Below the pieces are notes generated by a model. That model did no database searches. It was given only the letters and a program-made list of their open reading frames with translations, and was not told where the DNA came from. 64,000 bases of DNA from CAVVYA01 sp963752345 (GTDB lineage Bacteria; Pseudomonadota; Alphaproteobacteria; SMXQ01). The stretch is taken from NCBI GenBank assembly GCA_963752345.1, contig CAVVYA010000015.1, positions 558,001 through 622,000 on the forward strand, written 5' to 3'. Positions 47,239 to 56,927 of the stretch are shown piece after piece; positions within the stretch are counted from its first letter, which is position 1, and every line of letters starts with the position of its first letter. A program made the position numbers and the translations under genes.

Positions 47239-48601
47239 AACCCATAGCCTGCCGCAGTGGCATCGTGGCGTCCCGCTGAGCGCGCGATGGCCGATCATCG
47301 TCGGCATCGCCACGCTCGTGTTGTGGGGCGGCGGCTTCGGCCTTTGGGCCGGCCTGGCGCCCTTGAACGGCGCCGTGGTCGCGCCCGGCACGTTCGTCGC
47401 GACCGGCCAGAACAAGCTCGTCCAGCACCTCGAAGGCGGCATCGTTCGCGAACTGCTGGCGAAGGAAGGTGATCTCGTCGAGGCTGGCCAGACATTGGTC
47501 CGCATCGACGAAACCTTGGCCAATGCGAGGCTTCGACGGCTTGTTCTCAAGCAGCATCGGCTGGTTGCGATGAAGGCCCGGCTCGAAGCCGAATTGAGCG
47601 GAAAAGACGATCTGGAAATGCCGCAGGCACTCGCCGCGGTGGCGAACGATACCGAGGTCGAGGCGATCATCGAACGCCAGCGCGCCGAGTTGCAGGCGCG
47701 CCGCGCGAGCCTCATCGCCGAGGAACGAGTCCTCCGGCGGGAGATCGCAGGCATCGAGGAGAGCATCCATGGCTATACGGCCCAGGTCGAATCGACACAA
47801 CGGCGGATCGCGATCTTCGGCCAGGAATTGAAGGACAAACACCAGCTTTTGAAGAGCAACCTGATCCGCAAAACCGATGTGCTCATGCTCGAGCGTGCCG
47901 AGGCCGGGCTGGAGGGCAACCTGGGCGAGATGGTCAGCCGCATCGCGGACGCCAGGGAGCGAATCGCGCGGGCCGACCAGCGCATCGTGCATCTGAAATC
48001 GGTCGCGGTGGAATCGCTGGTGCGGGAACTGCAGCGGGTCGAGACCGACCTCGACGACGTCCAGGAGCAGATTCACGCCTCTCAGGACGTGGTTGACCGC
48101 ACCGAGGTTCGCGCGCCGACGCGGAGCATCGTGGTCAAGCTCAATTTCCATACGGCGGGTGCGGTGGTTGCGCCAGGCGGTGTCATCCTCGAGCTTCTTC
48201 CCGTCAGCGACGAGTTGATCATCGAGGCGCAGCTCAAGCCGAACGACGTCAGCCACGTGGCCATGGGGCAGCAGGCACTGGTCCGGCTGCCGGCACTCAA
48301 CCAGCGCACCACGCCCACCGTCCTGGGTCACGTGATCTACCTGTCGGCCGATGCCTTGCGCGGGCAGGAGATGCAATCGATCACGCCCGCGTCGGCCAAT
48401 TCCGGCCAGAGCACGCGGCGGGACTACTACGTGGTGCGGGTCCGGCTCGACGAGGAGGATGTGCACAATCGCATGAACGGGTTCCAGGCGACGCCCGGAA
48501 TGCCCGCCGATGTCTACATCAAGACGGGCGAGCGGACGTTCTTCGAGTATATCATGCGTCCGGTGCTCGACAGCTTCTCCCACGCATTCCGCGAGAGTTG
48601 A
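47228..48601 (+). CDS. Type I secretion periplasmic adaptor, HlyD/PrtE family
   Basis: A 457-residue membrane-fusion protein. GGGAGG precedes the ATG, which overlaps the exporter stop by 11 bases. A short cytoplasmic tail is followed by one membrane helix (about residues 18-42), a lipoyl-like half-motif (GTFVATGQNKLVQHLEGGIVRELLAKEGDLVEAGQ), a long coiled coil (about 90-270, many heptads), the second half-motif (VRAPTRSIVVKLNFHTAGAVVAPGG) and a beta domain (YYVVRVRLDEEDV, PGMPADVYIKTGER). This is the standard layout of type I adaptors. The outer-membrane TolC partner is not in the window, as is common. Confidence 0.94.
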   Translation: MTAETHSLPQWHRGVPLSARWPIIVGIATLVLWGGGFGLWAGLAPLNGAVVAPGTFVATGQNKLVQHLEGGIVRELLAKEGDLVEAGQTLVRIDETLANARLRRLVLKQHRLVAMKARLEAELSGKDDLEMPQALAAVANDTEVEAIIERQRAELQARRASLIAEERVLRREIAGIEESIHGYTAQVESTQRRIAIFGQELKDKHQLLKSNLIRKTDVLMLERAEAGLEGNLGEMVSRIADARERIARADQRIVHLKSVAVESLVRELQRVETDLDDVQEQIHASQDVVDRTEVRAPTRSIVVKLNFHTAGAVVAPGGVILELLPVSDELIIEAQLKPNDVSHVAMGQQALVRLPALNQRTTPTVLGHVIYLSADALRGQEMQSITPASANSGQSTRRDYYVVRVRLDEEDVHNRMNGFQATPGMPADVYIKTGERTFFEYIMRPVLDSFSHAFRES

Positions 48602-48706
48602 GCGTCCAAAAGGCGGGCTATGCACAGCCTGCGCGGACATTGCTCCAGTGGCCAGTGGCCCAGTAGTGGCCAGCGGATAGCGCGCTGGCGCTCAGGCGTC
48701 GTGGCC

Positions 48707-49814
48707 TTAGCGCGTCAGGTAGCGATAAACCTGGCCGCGGACTTCGTTGAAGCGGGGCAGATATTCTTTGAAGGATTTCGCCGAAGTCGGCGACGAGCTC
48801 CTGCAGTTTTTCGCCGCGGATCAAAGCCACCGGCTGTCCTTGGATCTTTTCCAGGCCTTCCGCGAAGGCCGGATCGGTGACGGCGTTCACGTAGGCGTCG
48901 CGCAGCACCTTGGTAATCTCGGCTGGCATGTTGGGCGGGCCAATAATGCCCTTGGCGTAAAGCACCTCGGGCAGATAGATCGCCTTCCACAACTCCCGCT
49001 GCTCATCGGTCTTCAGCCATGTGTAGGCGTTCGGCAGCGGCATCGCGATCTCGGCGTTCGGCGAGGATGGTGAGTCGGGGTGGCCCATGTCGGCGAGCGG
49101 CTTGATGAAACCTGTCTTGAACCAGCCGGGCCGCTGCTTGGGTAGCGCGTACCACTGGCTGTCGGCCATCCAGCTGTTGACGTCGCCCCGTTCGAGCATC
49201 AGCAGCGCATCGGCCGTGCCGCTGCGCGCCACGGGCGCCATCCGCAGCGGAGCCTCGAGCCACATGGCCAGCATGCCGACGCCCAGCGTTTTCCCCGACA
49301 GAGCCTCGGGACTGCCGAGCGCTTCGGCCAGCGTCAGCGCGGTCTTGCCGCCCTTGGCGTCGGCGAGCGACTTATAGGGCACCGTGCCACGCGCCAGCAG
49401 CGTCGTGTCGCGCTTCGCGTGCGACCCGATCTGGGTGTATTTCTCCGCTTCGAACTCGGCCGTCGGATCGACCAGGATGTCGCTGCCCACCGCGGCACTC
49501 GCCACGAACGACAAGGTCAGCCCATCCGGCGCGGATTTCCATGTGTAGTTCCGCCCCGAGGGATTGGGGAACAGATTGGTCACTGTCGCCCGCGGATTGC
49601 CGGGAATGAACTTGCCCCAGTAAGCGGCGAAGTATCGCGCCTGCACATCGGTGCCGCCGCCCGGCTTGAAATCGACCATCAGCTTGATGGTCTTGCCCTT
49701 GAAATGCTTCTCCGCATCGAAGTCCGCCGCCGCCGCATGCCCGCCGCCGACGGCGAAGGAAAGCAGAAGGATCGCCAGACGCGCGTGCCGCGCGTGAAGA
49801 ATAGAGGTCCGCAT
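48707..49814 (-). CDS. TTT/Bug-like substrate-binding protein; one frameshift
   Basis: The ATG at 49814 has AAAGGAAA upstream and opens a signal peptide (MRTSILHARHARLAILLLSF, cleavage near HAA-AADFDA). The mature part begins KTIKLMVDFKPGGGTDVQAR, the ligand loop of Bug-type proteins, and continues NPRATVTNLFPNPSGRNYTW. Near 48770 an extra base breaks the C-terminus: the correct end, KEYLPRFNEVRGQVYRYLTR, lies in the next frame with its stop at 48707-48709, giving 368 residues. Uncorrected, the frame would run on for about 30 unrelated residues. It is convergent with the secretion operon. Ligand unknown. Confidence 0.82.
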
Positions 49815-50039
49815 GATGTGCGTTTCCTTTGGCGCCGCGCGCGCTCCCAGAGTTATGGACATCGCCCGGACTTTTGCCCTTGTGGCGATTGGCCGATGAC
49901 GGCAATTCCCCGACGCATGAACTTCTATTCGAGTGGAAATATGATAGTCTTTCGAGCCGGTCCTTTGTCAAGCTGTGTTCGATGGGCACGCCCGGCTGGG
50001 GCGGATAGAGGCAAATAACCATAAAGGGGAGGCCAAGTC

Positions 50040-51116
50040 GTGGTCGAGCGTGCGCAATACGCCTACGAGAACTGGATCGAATCGACGGGACTGCCAATTC
50101 ACAAGGGCTATTACATCGAAGACGTGCGTGAGATCGAGCTGGGCCGGTGGGAGGAGCGCGATTGCAACGCGGCATTCCTGATGCTCGAGGGCCAGCAGAA
50201 CGTCTCCGAGGCGCGGGTCACGGAAATTGCGCCTGGAAAGTCTCTTCCTCCTTTGAAATTCGCCCTCGATGAAATCGTCTATGTGGTCGAGGGGCAGGGC
50301 ATCTGCACCGTGTGGCAGGACGGCGGCGAGAAGCGCAGCTTCGAGTGGCAGAAGCACAGCATGTTCCTGCTGCCGCGCAACCATCATCACCAGCTCTCGA
50401 ATGCGCGCGGCAACCAGCGCGCGCTTCTTCTGCACAACAACTATCTGCCGGTCGCCATGGCCGGCGCGCCCGACATCGAGCTCTTCTTCGACAACGCGGG
50501 CATGCGCGGTCACGCCATCGACCCGCAAAACTTCTACTCCGAGGCCAAGATGGTCGAGGAAAGCGATCCGAAGGTGGCGGCCAAGCGCAAGGCCTTTTGG
50601 CGCGGCAATTTTTTCCCCGACATGCGCGCCTGGGACAAGCTGGTGGCTTTCCGTCAGCGCGGCGCCGGCGGAAAGACGATCTTCATCGACTTCCCGGGCT
50701 CGAACATGTCGTGCCATATGTCGGTGTTCGATGCCGGCACCTACAAGAAGGGCCACCGCCACGGTCCGAGCTACGTGATCGTCATTCCCGCCGGCGAGGG
50801 ATATTCCATCATGTGGCCCGAGGGCGGCGAGAAGGTGATCGTGCCGTGGCGCGAGGCCAGCGTGTTCGTGCCGCCCGACAACTGGTACCACCAGCATTTC
50901 AACGTGGGCGAGACGCCGGCGCGCTATCTGGCTCTGCATCCGCCGCGCCCCTTTTCGAAGAGCGGCAATCCGGGCAACCAGATCGAATACCCGAGCGAAG
51001 AGCCGTTTATCCGGCAGAAGTTCGAGGCGGCGCTGGCGAAACGTGGGTTGCGCAGCCGGATGCCGGCGGAGGCCTATGCGGACAAGACCTACGAATGGGC
51101 CTACGCCGAGGGCTAA
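50040..51116 (+). CDS. Bicupin domain protein
   Basis: A 358-residue cytoplasmic protein from a GTG start with GGGGAGG upstream. It has two cupin modules: residues about 40-140 (PLKFALDEIVYVVEGQG, LPRNHHHQLSN) and about 215-310 (GTYKKGHRHGPSYVIVIPAGEG, VPPDNWYHQHFNVG). The second has the His-rich metal-binding pattern more clearly (HRHGPSY...H). Such bicupins include gentisate-type dioxygenases, oxalate decarboxylases and oxygenases of polyketide decay; this one is not close enough to name. Next to an EutA-like gene on the same strand. Confidence 0.8.
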   Translation: MVERAQYAYENWIESTGLPIHKGYYIEDVREIELGRWEERDCNAAFLMLEGQQNVSEARVTEIAPGKSLPPLKFALDEIVYVVEGQGICTVWQDGGEKRSFEWQKHSMFLLPRNHHHQLSNARGNQRALLLHNNYLPVAMAGAPDIELFFDNAGMRGHAIDPQNFYSEAKMVEESDPKVAAKRKAFWRGNFFPDMRAWDKLVAFRQRGAGGKTIFIDFPGSNMSCHMSVFDAGTYKKGHRHGPSYVIVIPAGEGYSIMWPEGGEKVIVPWREASVFVPPDNWYHQHFNVGETPARYLALHPPRPFSKSGNPGNQIEYPSEEPFIRQKFEAALAKRGLRSRMPAEAYADKTYEWAYAEG

Positions 51117-51356
51117 CGACCCGGACGTTTCCCGCCGCTGGCTCTTGACCTCCGATAGATGCCATGTCTTGCGGCACGCGCCGTTTGCGGCCGCGGGAGA
51201 ACGGTCTGCGTCCGTAATCAGAGGGGCGTGATCGCGAGGGAGGCGGTCCGCTTCCGTTGCGCGCCGCAGCCGGCCTTCGCACCACTGGACAATCCCGACC
51301 CTGCGGTTCTCGCGGGTGGGATCGCGCCGGCTCGATCGATTGAGGAACACCGCGAC

Positions 51357-52868
51357 ATGCACGACGATGACGATCACGCATTCGAAGAGACGTCCGGCGC
51401 GGGAGCGGGCGAAGAACTCGAGGGCATCGAACGCCTGACCTTGCGCAGTGTCGGCATCGATATCGGCTCGTCGACCACCCACGCGGTTTTTTCCAGGCTG
51501 ACCCTGCGGCGCGAAGGCGCCGGGCATTCGGCCCGCTTCGTCGTAGCCGGTCGCGACGAACTGTACCGCTCGCCCATTCTGCTGACCCCCTACCTCTCCG
51601 CGACGCGTATCGATACCGACCAGGTTACCGCCTTTGTCGAAGGCTGCTATGGCGAGGCCGGCTTCAAGCCCGACGAGGTCGACACGGGCGCCGTGGTGAT
51701 CACCGGCGAAGCGCTCAAGAAAGAAAACGCGCAGCCGATCCTCGAGCATTTCGCCCGCGAGGGTGGCCGTTTCATCTGCGCCTCGGCGGGGCCGATGCAT
51801 GAGGCGCTGCTGGCCGCCCATGGGTCGGGTGCCGTGGCCATGTCACGCCATCACAGCAATGCCGTGCTCAACGTCGATATCGGCGGCGGCACCACGAAAA
51901 TCTCGGTCATCCGCGCCGGCCGTATCGTCAAGATGATCGCGGTGGAGATCGGCGCGCGGCTCATCGCCTATGACGACGACATGACGATCACGCGCATCGA
52001 GCGTCCCGCTCGAACGATCATGACGGCCCTCGGCCATGAGGTGGCGGTGGGTGGCAAGCTTTCGCCGGCCCAGCGCGAGGCCTTCGCCGAACGGATGACC
52101 GATGTGCTGTTCGACATCGTCGGCGGCGGCCATCGCGACCCGCTCACGGAACAGCTGATGCTGATCGACAGCCAGCCCGACGCCGCCATCCGCGACGTCG
52201 ATCATGTGGTCTTCTCGGGCGGCGTCTCGGAATATATCTACGGACGCGAAAGCGCCGGCTATGGCGATATCGGTCCCTGGCTCGGCCAGGCGGTGCGCGG
52301 CAGGTCGCAAAGCGCGCTCAAGCCCGGCATGCTCGTGCGCGCGGCCGAAGGCATCCGCGCCACGGTGATCGGAGCGGGTGAATACACGCTCCAGGCGAGC
52401 GGCACCACCAGCTACATCTCCGCGCCCTCGGTGTTGCCGGTCCACGGCATCCAGGTCGCCCATGCCTTCGTCACGAAGCAGCAGTCGTCCGACGAGATCG
52501 ACGTCGCGCTGGCGGCGGCGCTCCGCAAATACGACGCGAGCCACCTGACCGGCGGGCTCGCCTTGGCGGTGTCGGTCGCGGGGCAGCCCGACTATCCCTA
52601 TCTCCACCGCATCGCCGAGGGCGTCGTTCGGCTCGCCGATCCACAGGACCGCAGCCCGCTCTTCGTCATCCTGGACGTCGATGTGGCGAAGTCTCTCGGC
52701 AGCATCCTGGTTGAAGAGCTCAAGGTCAGCCGTCCGGTGGTGCTGGTCGACGGCATCGAGGTCGGCGACCTCGACTATCTCGACATCGGCCGGCCCATGG
52801 GCACCTCGGAAGTCATTCCCATCACGGTCAAATCCCTGGTCTTCGGGATACGGTCCAAATCCGGCTGA
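51357..52868 (+). CDS. EutA-like reactivating-factor ATPase, orphan
   Basis: A 503-residue protein of the actin-like ATPase fold. The start is placed at the ATG at 51357 (GAGGAA upstream); the open frame before it is not coding-like. VGIDIGSSTTHAVFSRL is the first phosphate-binding motif and LNVDIGGGTTKISVIRAGRI the second; VVFSGGVSEYIYGRE is the adenosine motif. The match is to EutA, which reactivates B12-dependent ethanolamine ammonia-lyase by exchanging damaged cofactor. No eutB or eutC is in the window, so the partner is either encoded elsewhere or different. The C-terminal half (YPYLHRIAEGV, LFVILDVDVAKSLGSIL) is also EutA-like. Confidence 0.85.
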   Translation: MHDDDDHAFEETSGAGAGEELEGIERLTLRSVGIDIGSSTTHAVFSRLTLRREGAGHSARFVVAGRDELYRSPILLTPYLSATRIDTDQVTAFVEGCYGEAGFKPDEVDTGAVVITGEALKKENAQPILEHFAREGGRFICASAGPMHEALLAAHGSGAVAMSRHHSNAVLNVDIGGGTTKISVIRAGRIVKMIAVEIGARLIAYDDDMTITRIERPARTIMTALGHEVAVGGKLSPAQREAFAERMTDVLFDIVGGGHRDPLTEQLMLIDSQPDAAIRDVDHVVFSGGVSEYIYGRESAGYGDIGPWLGQAVRGRSQSALKPGMLVRAAEGIRATVIGAGEYTLQASGTTSYISAPSVLPVHGIQVAHAFVTKQQSSDEIDVALAAALRKYDASHLTGGLALAVSVAGQPDYPYLHRIAEGVVRLADPQDRSPLFVILDVDVAKSLGSILVEELKVSRPVVLVDGIEVGDLDYLDIGRPMGTSEVIPITVKSLVFGIRSKSG

Positions 52869-53026
52869 GACGTCCCATGGTTGCCGGGGATGACTGTCGA
52901 GCGCATGAGTAAAGTGGGGCACGCGACTTTGAGCGAGGTTATAGTGGAGGAGCTTGAACTGGCTCTTCCGCGCTGCGCGCATAGCGACCGTAGATGTTCC
53001 TACGGCGCTCGTAGGATTGCCCAACG

Positions 53027-53941
53027 ATGGATAACCTGAACGACATCGTCATCTTCGGCCAAGTGGTGGAGACCGGCGGCCTGTCTTCGGCGGCCCGCAC
53101 GTTGCGCATGTCGCCGAGCCGGGTCAGCCGCCGGCTTCGCGCCCTGGAAGAGGCGCTTGGGGTGCAATTGATCAGCCGCTCGACGCGCCATATCACCCTG
53201 ACCGAGGCCGGCGAGGTTTTCTACGACAAGTGTGCGCCCGCGCTCACGGCGCTCAATGCGGCGCGTGCCGATACGATCGGCATTTCGGACAAGCCGCGCG
53301 GCACGTTGCGCATACATTCCGCGGTCGGGGTCGGTCAATGGCTCGTCACCGAAGCGGCAACCGAGTTCAAGCTGAGCTACCCTGAGATTGCGATCGATCT
53401 CTACATCGATTCGGATCGCGAGAATCTTCTCCGCGATGGCTACGACGTCGTCATCAAGACATCCGATGTGCCCGACACGAGTCTAGCCTGTCATGACCTC
53501 GGGCCCGTGCGGCGTGTTGTCGTGGCTTCGCCCGCCTATCTCAAGCGCGCCGGTGTGCCGCAAACGCCGCACGACCTGGTCAATCACAACTGCCTTCTGC
53601 AATATGGCCGGCGTCCGGCGGCGGAATGGAAATTCGTCGGCGCGCGGGGCCAGCCGTTTTCCGTCAAGGTCTCGGGCAGCTTCAGAAGCACGAACGCGAT
53701 CGCGATCTGCAAAGCCGCCGCCGCGGGCATCGGGATCGCGCGTGTCCCGGAATACGTTCTTTACGGCCAGCCCGAAGAGCACAAGCTGCAGATCGTCTTC
53801 GACAACTGCGTATCCGTCGAGCGCACGCTCAAGGCCTTCTATCCACGCTCGCAACACCTGCCGGCCAAGGTCCGCGTATTCCTCGAATATCTCGACCAGG
53901 CCGACGCCCGGCGCCAGGCGTTGCCGGTCGGGCTGATGTAG
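53027..53941 (+). CDS. LysR-family transcriptional regulator
   Basis: A 304-residue regulator with the DNA-binding segment MDNLNDIVIFGQVVETGGLS, LRMSPSRVSRRLRALEEALG, RSTRHITLTEAG. The effector domain follows (PRGTLRIHSAVGVGQWLVTE, AAAGIGIARVPEYVL). It is transcribed in the same direction as the catabolic operon that begins at 54386 and is its probable regulator. A dyad at 54072-54095 in the gap is a candidate binding site. Confidence 0.92.
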   Translation: MDNLNDIVIFGQVVETGGLSSAARTLRMSPSRVSRRLRALEEALGVQLISRSTRHITLTEAGEVFYDKCAPALTALNAARADTIGISDKPRGTLRIHSAVGVGQWLVTEAATEFKLSYPEIAIDLYIDSDRENLLRDGYDVVIKTSDVPDTSLACHDLGPVRRVVVASPAYLKRAGVPQTPHDLVNHNCLLQYGRRPAAEWKFVGARGQPFSVKVSGSFRSTNAIAICKAAAAGIGIARVPEYVLYGQPEEHKLQIVFDNCVSVERTLKAFYPRSQHLPAKVRVFLEYLDQADARRQALPVGLM

Positions 53942-54385
53942 TCGGGTCAGGCCCGCAACCTCGACTTCGCGGATTGTTGTCCGCGCACCCGAGCAAAGCC
54001 TGCAGCGCGGTCACCGAATGCTGCGCTGCAATATAACGCCCCGTGGATCTGGCCGCGAACGTTGCAAATCTGCAAAAGTATTTTTCCATTTTTGCGGGTA
54101 ATCAAAGGCCGGCCGCATCACTAAGCTCATCTCCACAATAAGCCAGACTTCGATAGATCGCAGAAGTCGGCAACCCAGGGAAGCTGAGATGGAACGTCCG
54201 GTCGCTCGCGCATCGCGCACGCCACATTGTGCAAAAGCACGTCAATCCCTGCCACCGATAGCGGCACCGGACCGCCAACGGGACGTCTCGATCGTGCGTC
54301 GCGTGCGCAGCGTCCCGCGCATAGAGATGCTCGTCGCGGGACAAGCGGCGAAACCTGGCACCGGCGTGCCGCGTAAAGGGGAACT
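53942..54385. other. Intergenic region upstream of the aromatic-carboxylate operon
   Basis: No gene seen. A locally AT-rich segment at about 54062-54140 contains the dyad annotated separately. The ribosome site AAGGGGAA of the next gene lies at its end. Confidence 0.6.
54072..54095. promoter_or_regulatory. Candidate LysR operator (GCAAAA-N12-TTTTGC)
   Basis: A perfect 6-bp inverted repeat with a 12-base spacer, the same geometry as the dyad at 22604-22627 beside another LysR gene. It lies about 290 bases before the dehydrogenase ATG. Inferred from symmetry and position only. Confidence 0.4.
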
Positions 54386-55600
54386 ATGTTGAGCGTTCAG
54401 AAATTAAAGCTTGGCTTCATCGGACTGGGTCAGGCGACGACCAAGGTGATGGCGCGCCGCGACGAGATCGAGACTCTGCCCTACATCATGACCGACGCCT
54501 GCGACTTGCGCCCCCACGCGCGCGAGGCCTTCGCCAAGGAATTCGGTGGCCGGGTGTTCGACAACGCCGAGGACATGTGCCGCGAGTCGGACGTCGACGT
54601 GGTCTATATCGCCACGCCGCCGGAATTTCACCGCGAACATGTCGAGACCGCGGCGCGCTACGGCAAGCATATCGTCTGTGAAAAGCCGCTGTCGCTTTCG
54701 CTCGAAGATTGCGCGGCGATGATCGCCGCGACCGACAAGGCCGGCGTCAAGCTGCTGGCCGGCCATACCCACAGCTTCGACGCGCCGATACGCAAGATGC
54801 GCGAGATCATCCGCAGCGGCGAGATCGGCGACGTGCTGATGATCAATACCTGGAACTTCAATGAGTTCAATCATCGCTCGCGGCTGACGAAGGAGCTGCG
54901 GGTCAACCACGGTCCGATCCTCAACCAGGGCCCGCACCAGGTCGACGTCGTCCGCCAGCTCGGCGGCGGCATGGTCAAGTCGCTCAAGGCGAAGCCGATC
55001 ACCGACAGTCTATCGGGCTGCGAAGGGGGCTATAGTTGCTTCCTGGAGTTCGAGAATGGCGCCACCGCGACGCTCGTCTACGACGGGCGCAGCTTCTTCG
55101 ATACGGCGGAGCTTTTCTGGTGGGTCAACGAGGGCGGCCAGGAACGCTCGCCGCAAACGAACATGAAACGCCGGCAATCCTATGCGCGCTTTTCCAAGAT
55201 GACCGACGCGGAAATGGAACAGTCCCTGGAGGAGGAAAAGGAGAGCGGCCGGTACGGGGCGATCAGCCCGCGGGTGCGTCACGAAGCCGACGCGCCGAGC
55301 GTGCATCAGCCGTTTTTTGGTTTGACCGTCGTGAGTTGCGACCGCGGCGCCATGCGGCAGTCGAAGGACGGCGTGATCGTCTATGGCGAAGACGGTCCGC
55401 GTGAAATCCGGCTCAAGCAGGAACTGCATGGCCGCGCGGCGGAGTTGAACGAGATTTACCACGCGATCGTCGAGGACCGGCCCGTCTCTCATGACGGACG
55501 CTGGGCCATGGCGACGCTCGAGGTCTGCATGGCCATCCTGGCTTCGGCGAAGGGTAGCCGGGAGATTACGCTGTCCCGCCAGGTCCCGACGGGCGATTGA
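54386..55600 (+). CDS. Gfo/Idh/MocA-family oxidoreductase, possibly cis-dihydrodiol dehydrogenase
   Basis: A 404-residue NAD(P)-dependent enzyme with an N-terminal Rossmann motif (KLGFIGLGQATTKVM), VDVVYIATPPEFHREHV and the family signature HIVCEKPLSLSLEDC with the EKP catalytic Lys. The C-terminal alpha/beta domain carries HGPILNQGPHQVDVVRQLGG, where N and H positions are typical. Several members, for example the 4,5-dihydro-4,5-dihydroxyphthalate dehydrogenases, oxidise the product of a phthalate-type dioxygenase. The next gene encodes such an oxygenase, so the same role is a fair inference. AAGGGGAA precedes the start. Confidence 0.8.
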   Translation: MLSVQKLKLGFIGLGQATTKVMARRDEIETLPYIMTDACDLRPHAREAFAKEFGGRVFDNAEDMCRESDVDVVYIATPPEFHREHVETAARYGKHIVCEKPLSLSLEDCAAMIAATDKAGVKLLAGHTHSFDAPIRKMREIIRSGEIGDVLMINTWNFNEFNHRSRLTKELRVNHGPILNQGPHQVDVVRQLGGGMVKSLKAKPITDSLSGCEGGYSCFLEFENGATATLVYDGRSFFDTAELFWWVNEGGQERSPQTNMKRRQSYARFSKMTDAEMEQSLEEEKESGRYGAISPRVRHEADAPSVHQPFFGLTVVSCDRGAMRQSKDGVIVYGEDGPREIRLKQELHGRAAELNEIYHAIVEDRPVSHDGRWAMATLEVCMAILASAKGSREITLSRQVPTGD

Positions 55601-55612
55601 AAGGAGAGGGTC

Positions 55613-56927
55613 GTGTTAACAGCTGAAGAAAACGAAATGTTGACCCGCGTCGGCCCGGGCACCCCGATGGGCGAATTGATGCGCCGCTACTGGCACCCCG
55701 TCGCGACCAGTCAGGACCTCAAGCAAAACCCGGTTAAATCGGTGCGCATTCTGGGCGAAACCCTGACGCTCTATCGCGACCGTCGCGGTCGCCTCGGTCT
55801 GATCGGCCAGCGCTGCGCCCATCGCCTGGTCGATATGAAATGCGGCATTCCCGAGGAGGAGGGGCTGCGCTGCCCCTACCACGGCTGGATGTACGACAGC
55901 ACCGGGCAATGTATCGCGCAACCCTCGGAAGCGAACGAAGACGTCTTCAAGACGAAGGTCAAAATTGCCGGCCTATCCGGTCGAGGAACTCGGCGGCCTG
56001 TTCTGGGCCTATCTCGGACCGCAGCCCGCGCCGCTGTTGCCGCGCTGGGATCTGTTCGTCGTCGACAACGCCTTTCGTCAGATCGGCACGACGGTTCTGC
56101 CGTGCAATTGGCTCCAGTGCCAGGAGAATTCCGTCGACACGGTGCATATCGAATGGGGCCACGGCCGGTTCGGGCACTATGCCGCGGAGCGCAAGGGCAT
56201 CACCGATCCGCGCACCATCAAGCGCTTCGATCTGATCGGCCGCCGGCATACGAAAATCGACTTCAAACGCATGCCCTACGGCATCCAGAAGCTCCGCCTG
56301 CGCGAAGGCGAGACGGAAGACGCCGAGGGCTGGCGTGTCGGCCATCCGCTCGTCTTCCCGAATTACGTGCGCGTCGGCCAGCTCGGCTATTCCGAATTCC
56401 AGATTCGCGTGCCGATCGACGACACGCACACCTGGCATCTCGCCTATCAGGTCTATTTCCCCGGATCGGCGATCAAGGTGCCGGAACAGGATCCCGTGCC
56501 GACATTCCCGGTGCCGATCATGGAGCTGCCGGATTTCGTGCTCGGCCAGGACCTGATGATCTGGTCGAACCAGGGCGAGATCGTCGATCGCACCCAGGAA
56601 AAGCTCGGCGCCACCGACAAGGGACTCGTGATGTTCCGCCGCATGCTGATGGAGCAGATCAAAATCGTCCAACAGGGCGGCGACCCGATCAACACCTTCC
56701 GCGATCCGGCGAAGAATCAATTCATCAACCTGGAGCTCGAAGAGCGGGAAAGCATCGCGCACTATCGCAACGGCGCCGTGCGCTACATGAACCTGGGCGA
56801 GATCAGTCCCGTCATCGACGAGCTGGACGAATTGATGAGCAGAGGGGCGGACGCGGCGAGGGCGCTGGAAAAGCAACACGGGCAGGAACGTCCGGAGCAG
56901 GCCAATCTCAAGGGAGAAAGCGTATGA
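55613..56927 (+). CDS. Rieske non-heme iron oxygenase, alpha subunit; one frameshift
   Basis: The GTG start has AAAGGAGAG upstream. The Rieske cluster motifs are CAHRLVDM and CPYHGWMYD; after the break, QENSVDTVHIEWGHG gives the mononuclear iron motif D-x2-H-x4-H. The two parts lie in different frames; the break is at a run of four A (55961-55964), where three A join KVK to LPAYPVEELGGLFWAYLG. The corrected product is about 437 residues, the size of phthalate 4,5-dioxygenase/vanillate demethylase-type alpha subunits. A reductase partner is not in the window. It stands between a dihydrodiol-dehydrogenase-like gene and a UbiD-type decarboxylase gene. Confidence 0.88.
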
